DNA of 64,000 nucleotides from Petaurus breviceps papuanus (lineage: Eukaryota > Chordata > Mammalia > Diprotodontia > Petauridae): contig JAMXIF010000073.1 in assembly GCA_028583685.1 (NCBI GenBank), forward strand, positions 8,577,874 through 8,641,873. The letters run 5' to 3'. Shown piece after piece: positions 31,997 through 42,365 of the stretch. Under the pieces are notes generated by a model that was not told the origin of the DNA, made no database searches, and saw nothing but the letters and a program-made list of their open reading frames with translations. Every line of letters begins with the position of its first letter. The first letter of the stretch is position 1. A program made the position numbers and the translations under genes.

Positions 31997-32400
31997 GAGC
32001 AAGTTACAGGGTAAGAAAGGCCAGAGTGATCAGAGAAGGCTCTACTGCAATGGGACATTCTCATTGTAGGAGGCCAACAGCAGTCAGATCAAGAATAATA
32101 CATTTTGATCAACAGGTGTTGAGCCCAAGACTACCTCCTTCTCTAGATAACTCCCAGGAGGAATGTTTGTATTTGATTAGCTCTGGACTTGAGCTGAGTG
32201 ACAGATGGGGGCTGGGTAGCTCCAGGCACTGACCCAGAGCAAGTTACAAGGTAAGAAAGGCCAGAGTGATCAGAGAAGGCTCTACTGCAATGGGACATTC
32301 TCATTTTAGATGGCCAACAGCAGTAAGATCAAGAATAACACATTTTGACCCTGTCTAGATAATGCACAGGAGGAATATTTCCAGGATCTAGTTCACTGAA
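31997..32400 (+). repeat. Tandem duplication with 240-bp period
   Basis: gagcaagttacagggtaag at 31997 recurs as gagcaagttacaaggtaag at 32237, and about 110 bp after each stay nearly identical (aaaggccagagtgatcagag, ctgcaatgggacattctcat). The second copy is shorter near its end. The spacer 32165-32236 is copy 2 of element X at 30757. Confidence 0.9.
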
Positions 32401-32885
32401 AGAAGTAACATATTAAAAGATAAGATCTCTGGGGGAGAAAAGTCATTATTTTTTGAATAAAGTATTATGATTTGTGATTCCTGGCAAGACCTCAGCCTAT
32501 CCCTGGCACTCACTACTCTACCTCCCCATCAGCAGCCCTGCTATGAGTTATATGTAGGTGACATGAAATCCACTTGGCATCATTAGCTTTGTACCTTCTG
32601 GCATTAGGCGGTAGCACTGATGAAACATTTAAAATATTAAATATGTTCCCACTCTCCACTGAGTGATGGATAGCTCATCTGAAGCCCTTATTTTTTAAAA
32701 GCCTTGCTCATCTATTCACTTTTATAGCCTCATGGTGACTCATAAAAGCAGTCCCTGAGACTAAAAAGGCAAATAGATAATGAGATTTTCTAATGGGGGG
32801 AAAGGGGGAAGGGCTTCAGTGGCATTTGTGTTTGGCCTCTTACATTCAATTTTGAGTCTTCTGAGGGCCAGGCAGCAAAATCAGA
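32401..32885. other. Unannotated stretch
   Basis: Nothing recognisable. Confidence 0.4.
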
Positions 32886-33095
32886 ATCAATTAATCAATC
32901 AACATTTAGTAAGTACCAGCTATATTCCAAGGACTGTGCTAAGTGGTGAGCATACAAAAGGAGACAGAAGACATTCCTTGCCTTCAAGGAGATTACAATC
33001 TAATGGGGGAGACAATGCACAAACATATATAAAGCAAGTTATATATAGGATAAATAGGAAATAATTAACAAAGGGAAATCACTAGAATTAATTGA
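32886..33095 (+). repeat. Old interspersed repeat W, well-preserved copy
   Basis: caatcaacatttagtaagta, ggactgtgctaagtggtgag, cttgccttcaaggagattac, tgggggagacaatgcacaaa and aggaaataattaacaaaggg. Confidence 0.7.
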
Positions 33096-33574
33096 ATAAT
33101 TTATGTTCCCACTAAGATCCTCTTATCACATACTTATAGGTCATATGTTTTAAATGGTTATAGGACTAGTTAGTTCAATTCTTCCAGTTTCCTAGAATAG
33201 AGTGGTAGACTTCCTAGAATATAGCGGTAGAGTGTAGCTCTCATTCTGATTGGTCTAATGTCCTCTTCCAGGGAAGAGTCACTCCCTTATAAGCTTGCAG
33301 CTATGGCTCTGGTATATTCCAATATCCTTTAGAAAGTGGTCAACATGAACATCAAAGTAGAGTTCCAAGGACTTTTGCTGGCCAATGGGAAAATGTCCAG
33401 CGGCCACATGACTAACCCCTCCCCACCACTTCAGGTTCCATCCCTGAATACTGTTGCATGAAAAAGGAAACACAAGTAGAGGGCCACTACACTCATGCAC
33501 ATAGAAGAATTATACATTACATTTACTCCTCAACCTACCACCCCTACCACACAAACACAGAATCTGACTTCTAT
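33096..33574. other. Unannotated stretch with a short tandem duplication
   Basis: At about 33188-33232 cctagaatagagtggtagac is followed at once by ttcctagaatatagcggtag, a roughly 22-bp imperfect duplication. Otherwise unrecognised. Confidence 0.5.
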
Positions 33575-33695
33575 CCCCACCCATTGTGTCTGACTCTTCA
33601 TGATCCCATTTGGGGTTTCCTTGGCAAAGATACTGGAGTGGTTTGCCATTCCCTTCTCCAGCTCATTTTATAGATGAGGAAACTGAGGCAAACCA
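33575..33695 (-). repeat. SINE with RTE-like tail, truncated
   Basis: tgtgtctgactcttcatgat, tgccattcccttctccagc and gaggaaactgaggcaaacc. Confidence 0.85.
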
Positions 33696-33774
33696 TATTA
33701 AGCTGTTATTTCAACCTGCTAAAGGAATACAAGTATTGTGAATGCCCATTAAATTTTGGTGCCTTGGAGCAAAG

Positions 33775-34435
33775 TCTTCATCATCTCACCCTAGTTACAT
33801 TCCTGTTCCCCCTCCTCTTTCACCTCTTTTCTGACACTTCTCATCATTACTTTCTTATTCATATCATGCTCCCTTGGCTTCCACAGAACTACATTTGTCT
33901 GGCTTTTCCTCTTCTTTTCTAGTTATTCCTTCTGTCTCCTTCACTGGTTCTTCTTCCCCCTTCTTTTCCAACTACCTCCTCAATATCTCCAATTGGTTGT
34001 CTTGATTCCAAGCTAAATTCAAAATATTATCTTTCCACCCAAATCCACTCCTCTCCTGACTTCTATATTTCTATTTTTAGTACCACCAGTGTCCCAGTAA
34101 CATGTTCAAAACTTCCTTCTATATTCCCTTCCTCACCCTCATATAAAATTAATTGTCGATTCCTGTCAGTTCCACTTCTATGATCTACATTACTATCATT
34201 TCTTATCTATCTTTTCTTTTCCATTTCCATTGCCTTAAGTCTAGACCCCTTTCATGTTGCTGCTTATTTAATCTTCCTAAGGAACAAATGTGATCAGTCC
34301 CCTCCACTGCTCAAAATCCCTCAGTGGCTCTGTGTTGCCTTGTAAATAAAGCTAATATTCTTTAACCCTTATATTCAAAGCTTTCCATGGTCTGATTGTT
34401 TCTGGCTGTCTTTCCCAGGGTATCTGTTGGCTTAT
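33775..34435 (+). mobile_element. L2 LINE 3' region, long piece
   Basis: ccaccagtgtcccagtaac, cgattcctgtcagttccac, caaatgtgatcagtcccctcc, actgctcaaaatccctcagtg and tattcaaagctttccatggtc follow the L2 order without a large gap. Old; no frame left. Confidence 0.75.
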
Positions 34436-34694
34436 TTCCTGTGTGCTGCATGTATACCAGCCATAGAGATATAATCTGTAAGTCATGTTGCTGAGCTCTC
34501 TGAAGTCTGGGACACAGAAGAACTGGGCTGTGATGACACTGGGTCACCAGGTCAGAGACAGGTACATTGTTGAAGGCATCTTTGGATCCACTCTTTGGAA
34601 AGGCCAGTGTCAGTAGCGTTAGAACTACTACATCAGGACAAGAAGCCACGCCTCCTGGACTCCAATCCAATGCTTTTCCCGCTACTTCCCAGTT
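34436..34694. other. Unannotated stretch
   Basis: Frames of 78 and 102 codons overlap on opposite strands across 34362-34803. Neither has a recognisable domain, and the region lies between L2 and MIR. Confidence 0.4.
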
Positions 34695-34890
34695 GCATAC
34701 TGTTTTGCAGTTTACAAAATGCTTTCACATCTTTATTTCATTTGCTCCTTATCTCATTAGCAATTCTGTGAAGAAGGCAGAGCAGGTATTATCTTCATGT
34801 TAACATGGAGGAGACAGAAATCCATAGGGCTTAAATGATTTGCCAGTGGTAACAGTCACGAATGCATTTGTGCCTTCTAATTCAAAAGTC
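34695..34890 (-). repeat. MIR SINE
   Basis: The plus strand reads caaaatgctttcacatcttt, ctcattagcaattctgtgaag and ttaaatgatttgccagtgg. Confidence 0.75.
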
Positions 34891-34899
34891 TAGGGCCCC

Positions 34900-35000
34900 A
34901 AGGGGCAGATAGGTGGCCTCAGATACTTAACATCCACACACACAAAAACTGGCCATGTAACCTTGGGCAAGTTACTTAACCCCAACTGCTTGAAAAAAAA
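34900..35000 (+). repeat. WSINE-type SINE, internally shortened
   Basis: Head ggggcagataggtgg runs straight into cctcagatacttaacatcc, so about 50 bp of the normal centre are absent. The end is ttaaccccaactgc plus an A run. The flanks aaagtctagggcccc (about 34885-34899 and 35000-35014) are a perfect target duplication, so the shortening may predate or follow insertion. Confidence 0.88.
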
Positions 35001-35023
35001 AAGTCTAGGGCCCCCATTTTTTT

Positions 35024-35589
35024 AAAGTTATAAATTGAATTATTCTTTCAAATGGTTAAAAGCCTCTGTGTTGCACCAACACACTATTCACAGAGCCCAT
35101 GGTGACTGTAAATATGGTAGCATAGTTCTCAATCGCAAAATATAACAGACTCTCCATATATAAGACAGAAGCAAAACATTTATTCAAACACCAGAAAACT
35201 GAATCCCCAAACCAGAAAGCCAAATCCATCATAACACCAAAGAAGTTAATATACCATAACACAGCATGGAACCACATCATCCTTTAGCCTTCCCACAAGC
35301 AAACATTCACAAGTCTAGCTATCTCCTTGGGTGAGTCCTTTCCTCCCTCCAGGTCTATCTGCTCTGACTCACAGCTTCCTGTGGGCTCTGCTCCACCCTT
35401 CAGCAAAATCCTCCCACCACAGGCTCCATGTGATTACATTTGGCCTATTAAGGGGCAGGGAAGATCTTTGAAGCAGGGAAAGTCTTTACATTCCCTTAGG
35501 CTTATTAAGAGGCAGGAAGATCTTCAAATTCCCCCTATTAAAAAAATTTATAAATTGAATTATTCTTTAAAATGGTTAAGAGCCTCTGT
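35024..35589. repeat. 46-bp direct repeats bracketing an LTR
   Basis: 35024-35069 and 35544-35589 agree at 43 of 46 positions by my count (shared core ttgaattattcttt and atggttaa). They sit on either side of the family B LTR. Retroviral integration duplicates only 4-6 bp, so another event made this repeat. Confidence 0.85.
35069..35543 (-). mobile_element. Solo LTR, family B (copy 2, partial)
   Basis: This is the reverse complement of the family B LTR at 1900-3065. The LTR's 3' edge reads tgttgcacc on the plus strand at 35069. It shares the polyadenylation region (cagaagcaaaacatttattc reversed) and gggcagggaagatc. Partial, with no internal region. Confidence 0.8.
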
Positions 35590-35704
35590 CATAGGGATGC
35601 CACAAAGAAAAAATCCAGTGCTAATGAAGTTCCCCTTTCTTATTATTCTCCAAATGAACTGATGTGTCAAGTGTTGGAGACCAAGCTGGAAAGCAGAGTA
35701 AGAA

Positions 35705-35850
35705 ACAGCTTTTTATTTTGTTTTGGTTTTTTGGAGGGAATAAATAAGTGACTTACCCAGAGTCACACAAGCTAGTGTCTGAGGCAGGATTTGAAATCAG
35801 GTCCTCCTGACTTGAGGGTGGGTGCTCTATCCACTGCACCAGTAAGGAAT
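35705..35850 (-). repeat. tRNA-headed SINE
   Basis: tttggagggaataaataagtg, acccagagtcacacaagctag, gaaatcaggtcctcctgact and ctatccactgcacc. Confidence 0.85.
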
Positions 35851-36517
35851 CCCTGGAGAACAAGTTTTATTTTCCCTTGGGATTTTTCACTTTGAAACAT
35901 CCATTCAACAAATAATTATGAAGTACCTATTATGGGCAAAATGCTGTTCTTTCCATTCTGCTAGAATCAACTGCTTCAGGTAATATAGCCCCAGGGCACC
36001 ACAAGAATCCTGAGGTTATATTATCTGGTTGGGTAGGAAGTAATGGGGCCAGGTACTCAGCTAGGGAGAAGAGTCTGGCAATTGTCTTTGGTTCAGCAGA
36101 CAATATATTGAGTCCAGGAATGTAAGCAGAGCAGGAAAGGACAGGTGGTCAGCACAGATGAGGCAGGAAGTAATTCAAGTTGAGAGAATCAGCTAAAGTA
36201 AGAAAGATCAGACAGGCCTCCTAGGTCTAAGCAGGCAGGGTCTGGAAGGTGACACTGTCATGGATTGAATCACTAGTAAGGAGAAGACTGAAGTGATCTC
36301 CTATTTCTAAACAGTCACTGCTTCCTGCTCTATGTGGCTGGACCAGGGTTCACAGGGGTGTGCATGTAGGCATTCAGCTTAAGGGAAAGCAGACCTTTTT
36401 TCCTGACCCTCTGCTCTTGTGGGACCACAATTCCCAGAACCTCCTGGTGCTATACGTAATAAATAGGTTCTATAGATAATAAAAAGCCAGTGCACTAAGA
36501 AGTTGATTTGTATGTTG
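35851..36517. other. Mostly unannotated
   Basis: 35895-35955 (ccattcaacaaataattatg, acctattatgggcaaaatgc) is the start of repeat W. The rest, including caattcccagaacctcctgg at 36430, is unrecognised. Confidence 0.4.
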
Positions 36518-36735
36518 ATTAAATGAGCTGGAGAAGGAAATGGCAAACCACTTCAGTAACTTTGCCAGGAAAATCCCAAATGAGGTCATGGAGAGGCAGA
36601 CTCAAGTGAAACAAATGACTCAACAACAACAATCCAAGATAAGCACTGAAAAACTACCTTAGTGACTTTAGGCAAGAGGCCTCCATCACCTTATCTGTAA
36701 AATGGGTATAACAAAAATAAAAGAATAAAACCTCT
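36518..36735 (+). repeat. RTE-like SINE tail then MIR fragment
   Basis: 36518-36632: aaatgagctggagaaggaaa to actcaacaacaacaa. 36640-36735: tgactttaggcaagaggcc, ccttatctgtaaaatgggt. Confidence 0.8.
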
Positions 36736-36829
36736 TTCAGGCAAGCAAGATGTTTTGTTTTGACTTCTGATTTCCTCTGTATGGGGTATTCCCTTCATGA
36801 AAGCCTCTAGCTTACTATATAAGAAAGTT

Positions 36830-37185
36830 GCTTGGGGCATTGAGAGTTTGTGATTTGTTCCTGTTCACACAGCCAGGATGTGTCAGAAGCAGAACTCAAA
36901 GTTAGTTTTCCTGGCTACAAGGTGGTGCAGTGGATAGAATGAAGGGTCTGGAGGAAGAAAGACATGAATTCAAGTCTGACCTCAGATACTCACTAGCTGT
37001 GTGACCCTGGGCAAGTCACTTAACCTTTGTTTGCCTCAGTTTCCTCAAATGTAATGGGTACAAACTCATAGGATTAATGTGAGGATTAAAGGAAATAATA
37101 TTTGTAAAGTTCTTAGCATGGAACCTAGCACATAATGGACACTTAAAAAACCATTACTCTCTGCTTTGCTCTCTTACTCACAGTT
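36830..37185. repeat. MIR fragment (minus) then tRNA-headed SINE with MIR-type tail (plus)
   Basis: 36830-36918: ttgttcctgttcacacagcc. 36920-37180: caaggtggtgcagtggatag, cactagctgtgtgaccctggg, ggattaatgtgaggattaaa and catggaacctagcacataat. Confidence 0.8.
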
Positions 37186-37464
37186 TTATAGATAAGATCG
37201 CCAAGACCCACAGGTGCTAACTGGCTCCCCTGATGTCTTTGCCAATTCTTTTAAAAACCAATTCCTCATTTTGCCTTGTTGATGTGAAAAAAAAGCCCTG
37301 GTATCCACTGTTCTATAGATTTCCCAGTTGCTATGGATGTAAATTGGGGTGGCAGCAGGAGCTCTCCAGCAAAGGGAATTTGGGAGAAGCTGGAGGTACG
37401 TGCCTTAATAATTCAAATGCATCAGTAGGATGGTGAGGGCAGAGAACTGGAATTTCTCCCATCT
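37186..37464. other. Unannotated stretch with weak exon-like signals
   Basis: tttcccag (37320-37327) and ctggaggtacgtgcc (37388-37402) look like an acceptor and a donor around 66 bp with one open frame. The piece is too short and CpG-poor for a gene call. Confidence 0.3.
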
Positions 37465-37735
37465 GGTTCAATTTGTGGTTGTTCAGTCACTTTTTCAGCT
37501 GTGTCTGACTCTATTCGACCCCTTTTGGGGGGGCTTTTCTTGGCAGAGACACTGGAGTGGTTTGCCATTTCTTTCTCCAATTCATTTTACAAATGAGGAA
37601 AATGAGGCAACCTTAACTCTTTAAGTGACTTGCCCAGGGTCACACAGCTAGTGAGCATCTAAGGCCAGATTTGAACTCAGGTCTTCCTGACCATAGGCCT
37701 GGCATTCTGTCCACTGTGCCATATAGCTAGCTCAA
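37465..37735 (-). repeat. SINE, MAR1 type with RTE-like tail
   Basis: Full order reversed: ggttgttcagtcactttttc, tggtttgccatttctttctcc, cttgcccagggtcacacagc, gatttgaactcaggtcttcc and ctgtccactgtgcc. Confidence 0.92.
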
Positions 37736-37779
37736 TACCCTTGGGTTTATCCACTATCAGTTACTTGATTTTTGAACCT

Positions 37780-37890
37780 TGAGTCCTCACCTTGATAGAA
37801 TATAAGCAGGGATTGTTTTGCATTTATCTTTGTATCACCAGACCCTAGCACCATTACTTAACTAATGCTTGTTGATTGATTGTAAACCTT
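37780..37890 (+). repeat. L2 LINE 3' tail
   Basis: agaatataagcagggattgt, tctttgtatcaccagaccct and aactaatgcttgttgattga. Confidence 0.8.
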
Positions 37891-38705
37891 TGTGTGAGTT
37901 ATTCTAGAGTTGAAGGAGATACAGAGAGGCAGAGTCCTCAGTCCTGAAGCTTCCTCCTTATCTTTTGACTCATTCCTTCCCAATAGCAGATGGCTGCTTC
38001 ATCTCAGCTGTGCGGTACAGCCTGCCCTTCTGGATCTCCATCTCTCTGAAGGAGGGCCTAGTCACAATCAGAACAAGATTCTTGAAGCATCTGCACCTCC
38101 ATTTCATAAAATGTATGATCTCCCAGGAAAATTTCAGACCTCAAAAAAATAAAACACCAGGTAGCTAAAGCACTAGACCGGCTACTCCTTGCAATACTAA
38201 CTGTCCTTCACTCCTAACTGCTTCTTCACTAGGGTTTTCTACCTACAGTAAAATGCTATGAAAAACAGCACCAAAATGATAACACTGGAACCTGGGATTT
38301 CTTTTATTACATGCTCCTGCTAGCTCTTCTTGACCTGAGGTCTCTTCAGGTACAGGCAAAGTTGGGCATGTTTGTGTGGCAGCTCAAAGTTGTCATACTA
38401 GAAATTCCACACTGGTAGGGATTGTAGAATATGAAGCTTGTAGCTCTGTTACCAAAACAGCAAACTAATAAAGAGTCTGATTGTGCAGGAACCCTCTCTG
38501 TGTGTTTGCTATAAATAATATGGTTATGGACACCTTAGCAAGCTGGTATTGAGAACCAAGATGATATCTGACTCAGGACTTCAAGAAATAAGAATTTCCT
38601 CCTGCAGAATTTGAGAAAGAAATCTTAAAGGTCAACTGCTCTAATGCCCAAACATCCTATGATTTGAGGATTTAGAGCTGTGAGAAACCAGTGAGATCAT
38701 TTGGT
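37891..38705. other. Unannotated stretch
   Basis: Overlapping frames at 37910-38152 and 37965-38168 have no recognisable domain. Text at 38460-38520 (aataaagagtctgattgtgc) has an LTR-like polyadenylation look, but no ends or second copy were found. Confidence 0.4.
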
Positions 38706-38715
38706 CTTCATTTTA

Positions 38716-38882
38716 TTTTATTTTTTATGTTTTTTTCTTTTTGGAGGGCAAATGGGGTTAAGTGACTTGCCCAAGGTCACACGGCTAGTTTTTGTGTTAA
38801 GTGTCTGAGGCCGAATTTGAACTCAAGTCCTCTTGACTAGAGGGCCAGTGTTCTATTCACTGTACCACCTAGCCTCCCCTAC
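38716..38882 (-). repeat. WSINE-type SINE with target duplication
   Basis: Reversed WSINE (ggagggcaaatggggttaag, tcaagtcctcttgactagag, cactgtaccacctagcctcc), flanked by cttcattttat (about 38705 and 38884). Confidence 0.92.
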
Positions 38883-38889
38883 CCTTCAT

Positions 38890-39288
38890 TTTATAGACCC
38901 ACTTTTTTTTTCCCCTCTACGAGGAAAAAATGGGCCTTAAAAGGTCAGGCAATTTTACTTTCTAAAATTTTTGTTCAGAATTTAGTAGCAGCCAACCAAA
39001 CCAACATTCAAATATACACTTATAATATCTTAATATTTCAACAGTTTAGCAATCTGTGATATTTTATGTGGGTGCTCCATTGTTTACTGATATGATTACA
39101 TTAGTATGCACCCAGATCATAAGCCACCTCAACTTCTCAGCTTCTGTGACTGAACCGTATGCTCTATAAATCCCCCCCATGAGTCCTCCCAACAAACTTC
39201 CAAGTTCCTGAACATTAAATGTGTATCATGTGTAGACACAGACTGTTCACCTGTCTAACTCCTCACTCTTTCTTCACACACACAAATA
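38890..39288. other. Unannotated stretch
   Basis: AT-rich at 38955-39090. No gene. Confidence 0.4.
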
Positions 39289-39289
39289 A

Positions 39290-39515
39290 GACAGCTAGGT
39301 CGCACACTGGATAGAGTGCTAGACATGGATTCATGAAGACATACTTGAATCTGCCACTAACCCTGGATAAGTCACTTAACCTCTGTTTGCCTCAATTTTC
39401 TCATCTGTGCAACACTTATAATAACAGCACCTACCTCCCAGGGTGGTTGTCAGAATCAAATGTGGTAATATTTGTAAAGTGTTTTGCAAACCTTAAAACA
39501 TTATATAATAATAAT
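39290..39515 (+). repeat. tRNA-headed SINE with MIR-type tail
   Basis: agacagctaggtcgcacactg, cctggataagtcacttaacc, ctcatctgtgcaacacttat and agtgttttgcaaaccttaaa. Confidence 0.85.
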
Positions 39516-40200
39516 AACTTTTTCTGATTTTTATTTTCTTTTTAGTTTATGGGATTAAAACAAACATTTCCATAACAGAATAATTTTTTTAAAAAGATTG
39601 CACATGAAACAACAAATCTATTATGAACAATTTGCTATACCTTTTTAAACTTGTCATGTAAATTTCTTTTTTCCCCCTTCCCCCCTTTTTATTCTTTCTT
39701 CCCATCCTAGAGATGGCTACCATTAGACACAAATATGTATATATACATATGTTCATATATATTAAAAATACATATGTACATATATATATACTGTGTGTGT
39801 AAAATCATTCTATATGTATTTTATCAGTTCTTTCTCTGCATGCAGATAATTTCTTCCTTCCTATGTCTTTTGTAGTTAATTTGGGTATTTATAATAGTCA
39901 AAATGACTGTTTATATGCCACCTACTATGTGCCAGTCAGTGTGCTGCTTTTTGATAAATGCTAGCTAAAAAATGATTGCACATGAAACCAAAACTCAGTT
40001 ATTTATAGCTTAATTTAAAATGCATAGATTAACTTTAAAAGATAGTAATAAAAACATCCTGTCTGCTTGTGCCCCCTTCTGAACTCTTTTCCTTCTATGT
40101 GTTTTTCCAGATTTTGCTGATTTTTTTTACATAATAAGTAGTTAATATATATGTTCTTATTTTCTTATGTTCTGCTTTTCAATTAATTTTTTCCTAAGTA
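39516..40200 (-). mobile_element. L1 3' UTR fragments with a repeat W scrap
   Basis: 39516-39905 (T-rich start, cttttttcccccttcccccc, gagatggctaccattagaca, ttctttctctgcatgcag) resembles the 3' end of an L1 subfamily. 39910-39960 is W-like (ccacctactatgtgccagtc). 39965-40200 repeats the gattgcacatgaaac motif, suggesting a second copy or continuation. Confidence 0.6.
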
Positions 40201-40204
40201 ACAT

Positions 40205-40650
40205 AGTGAGTTAGTAGCAGGGCTAGGCTTACAACTCAGGTGTCTTAAATTCTAGTCTTATATTCCTTTCATGATCGATAAATTATTTATAGTTTTATAC
40301 ATGAATAATAATAATACTTAATAACCATATAGCACTTGAAAGTCTTCAAAGCACTTTGTATATATTATATCATTTGATCCTAACAATAATCCTGTGATAT
40401 TATCCTCATTTTAAAGATGAGAAAACCAAGGCTATCAAAGATTAATTAGTTTGTTGAGGGTCACCTATCTACTGGGTTTCTGTAGTATACATACTGGTAT
40501 ATGTTTCACTCAGTGAGTTAGTCAATAGCATTCCTACACCCAACAGAATTTAAGTTGCTTGAAATCAAGGGATATTTCTCCTCTATTGTATACCCAATGC
40601 CTAATACAGTGGTTGGTGTGTAATAAGTACTTAATAAATGCTTGATTTAA
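40205..40650. repeat. MIR fragments (minus) then L2 tail (plus)
   Basis: 40205-40480: agtagcagggctaggcttac, cactttgtatatattatatc, tgagaaaaccaaggc. 40525-40650: cccaacagaatttaagttgc, aatgcctaatacagtggttg, acttaataaatgcttga. The 140-codon minus frame at 40534-40956 spans L2 and U1 and is not a gene. Confidence 0.7.
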
Positions 40651-40759
40651 TGCTCTTTGGATGAACAACACTGAAAGGCGTGAGAGACTTGAGGAGCACT
40701 TAAGCTTCCTCCCCAGAAACCTACAGGGGAGACAAGATAAAATGTCTTCCATTGTGTGT

Positions 40760-41060
40760 ATGGTTGTGGTTATAGTTTGTCCTTGGTTCTCAAAGAGGAC
40801 CATAACATCAGGGAGATGACGACATGACTTGCAGTTGACTTTGACTTGAGTGAGGGAGGGCTGTGCAAGGTCACCAGCCTCACTTTCTCCTCCAGAGCCA
40901 TCTGGGTCCAGTGGCCAGATATTGATCAGGATGACTGGAGATGACTCAGGATGCAATGGGAGACCCTGACCCTTTGAAGCTAAAGTCTTTTCAGGTTCTC
41001 ACTTTGAGTGATGCAATGTCCATTTGGTGAGTAGGCCTCTTTAAGAAATGGGTCAAGGGA
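40760..41060 (+). repeat. Unnamed dispersed repeat U1
   Basis: gtttgtccttggttctcaaag, aggaccataacatcagggag, ccagagccatctgggtccag, ctggagatgactcaggatgc and gtgatgcaatgtccattt: the most complete copy here of the unit also seen at 14630 and 41610. Confidence 0.75.
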
Positions 41061-41259
41061 TGGCTCCTTTAATAAAAATAAAAACACAAAAAAAAATCAA
41101 ACTGGGAGGGGAAGACCCTCAAAAGAGAAATAATTACTATTTACATTCACTCTGAGCCAGGAGGGTCTAAGAAATAACCATTGAGTGGTGCTTGGGCAGG
41201 GACCTTTTATTCTAATTCAGGAGATCCAGTGAATCGGGTTTAAGGTTTGGTCTTTAAAA
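41061..41259. other. Unannotated stretch
   Basis: No recognisable feature between two repeats. Confidence 0.35.
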
Positions 41260-41269
41260 AGAAATCTAG

Positions 41270-41430
41270 GGGCCAGTGGTGCAGTGAATAGAGCATCAGC
41301 CCTGGAGTCAGGAGGTTCTGAGTTCAAATCCTGCCTCAGACACTTAATATTTACTAGACATATGACCTTGGGCAAGTCACTTAACCCCAATTGCCCCTCC
41401 AAAAATCAAAAAATTAAAATTAAAAAAAGA
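41270..41430 (+). repeat. WSINE-type SINE
   Basis: ggggccagtggtgcagtgaa, ctggagtcaggaggttctga and cacttaaccccaattgcccc with an A-rich tail. The flanks aagaaatctag and gaaaaatctag are an imperfect target duplication. Confidence 0.9.
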
Positions 41431-41609
41431 AAGAAAAATCTAGCCAGTAAACCCCAAGTTAATGGAGTAGTTTTCGGCCATCAAAATTTACCTTCCTTTG
41501 GGCAGAATACCCTTAGGTAGGGGGAAAGGAACGGAGGGAAGCAGAGGAGCTAAGTTACCCAACTGGAACTGGTCAGTTGTGTCCCCATTCAGGCAGCTCA
41601 GACTACTCA

Positions 41610-41830
41610 CAGGTTGTGATTTGTCCTTGGTTCTCGAAGAAGACCATGACATCAGGGAGATGATGACATGACTTGCAGGTGCCTTTGATTTGAGTAAGGT
41701 AGGGCTGTGCAATGGGCATTGCCTCACTCAGAGGCAATGAAAAGACCTTACTTAAAAAGGCCAAGGTCTCCCACTGCATCCTGGGCCATCTCCAGTTGTC
41801 CTAATCATTGTCCTCCATTTATATATGTAT
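41610..41830. repeat. U1 repeat with its two halves in opposite orientation
   Basis: 41610-41708 matches the 5' half of U1 on the plus strand (tttgtccttggttctcgaag to agggctgtgcaa). 41709-41825 matches its 3' half reversed (caatgaaaagaccttactt, aaggtctcccactgcatcc). The join is near gcaatgggcattgcc. Confidence 0.7.
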
Positions 41831-42091
41831 CAAAGAATTAGATACAATAATGACCCTTCAGTGCTGGGAGGGAAGAGGAGCCCTAACTTGGCAGGATGAC
41901 AGGAGGTATTAATAGGCAAAACACTTCCCTTTAAGAGGTGTCCCATAAGGTGTGATTTAAAGTAGTTATTTAAAACATAATAAATAGCAGAGAGATGTTA
42001 AGTATTTCCATGCATATGAGACATTGATCGATAGATCAATGACTACTAAGTGTCCACCAAGCAATTTAACAAATGAAACACCTACTAAAAT
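41831..42091. other. Unannotated stretch
   Basis: No clear feature. Confidence 0.35.
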
Positions 42092-42121
42092 GGGGCGGGG
42101 GGGGGGGGGAGGGCGCGGGGG
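42092..42121. repeat. Poly-G run
   Basis: Thirty bases, nearly all G (ggggcgggggggg... agggcgcggggg), just upstream of a SINE. It can form G-quadruplex DNA in principle. It gives the glycine-rich look of the 42024-42218 frame, which I do not call. Confidence 0.95.
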
Positions 42122-42126
42122 AACAG

Positions 42127-42365
42127 CACAGCTAGGTAGTGCAGTGGCTAGAGCACTGGGCCTGGAATCACAAAGACTCATCTTTCTGAGTTCAAATCTG
42201 GTCCCAGACATTTACTAACTATGTGTGACCCTGGGCAAGTCATTTAAACCCTGTTTGTCTCAGTTCCTCTTCTGTAAAATGATCTGGAGAAGGAAATGGT
42301 AAATCGCTCCAAAACCCCAAACAAGGTCACAGAGAGTCAGACATGACTGAAAAAATGACTTAACA
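42127..42365 (+). repeat. SINE, MAR1 type with RTE-like tail
   Basis: acagctaggtagtgcagtgg, gagcactgggcctggaatca, gtgtgaccctgggcaagtca, tggagaaggaaatggtaaat and gactgaaaaaatgactt. Confidence 0.92.

Noticed and set aside
35327-35662. 111-codon plus-strand frame
   Set aside because: Lies antisense in the family B LTR and its flanking repeat.
37328-37393. Plus-strand 66-bp exon-like piece between tttcccag and gtacgt
   Set aside because: Too short, no CpG, on the opposite strand from the better candidate, and one of many such pairs expected by chance.
37965-38168. Overlapping frames after ccttcccaatagcag
   Set aside because: Acceptor-like start but no donor; no recognisable protein.
40534-40956. 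140-codon minus-strand frame
   Set aside because: Spans an L2 tail and a U1 repeat, so it is composed of repeat text.
42024-42218. Glycine-rich protein frame
   Set aside because: Produced by the poly-G run and a SINE.
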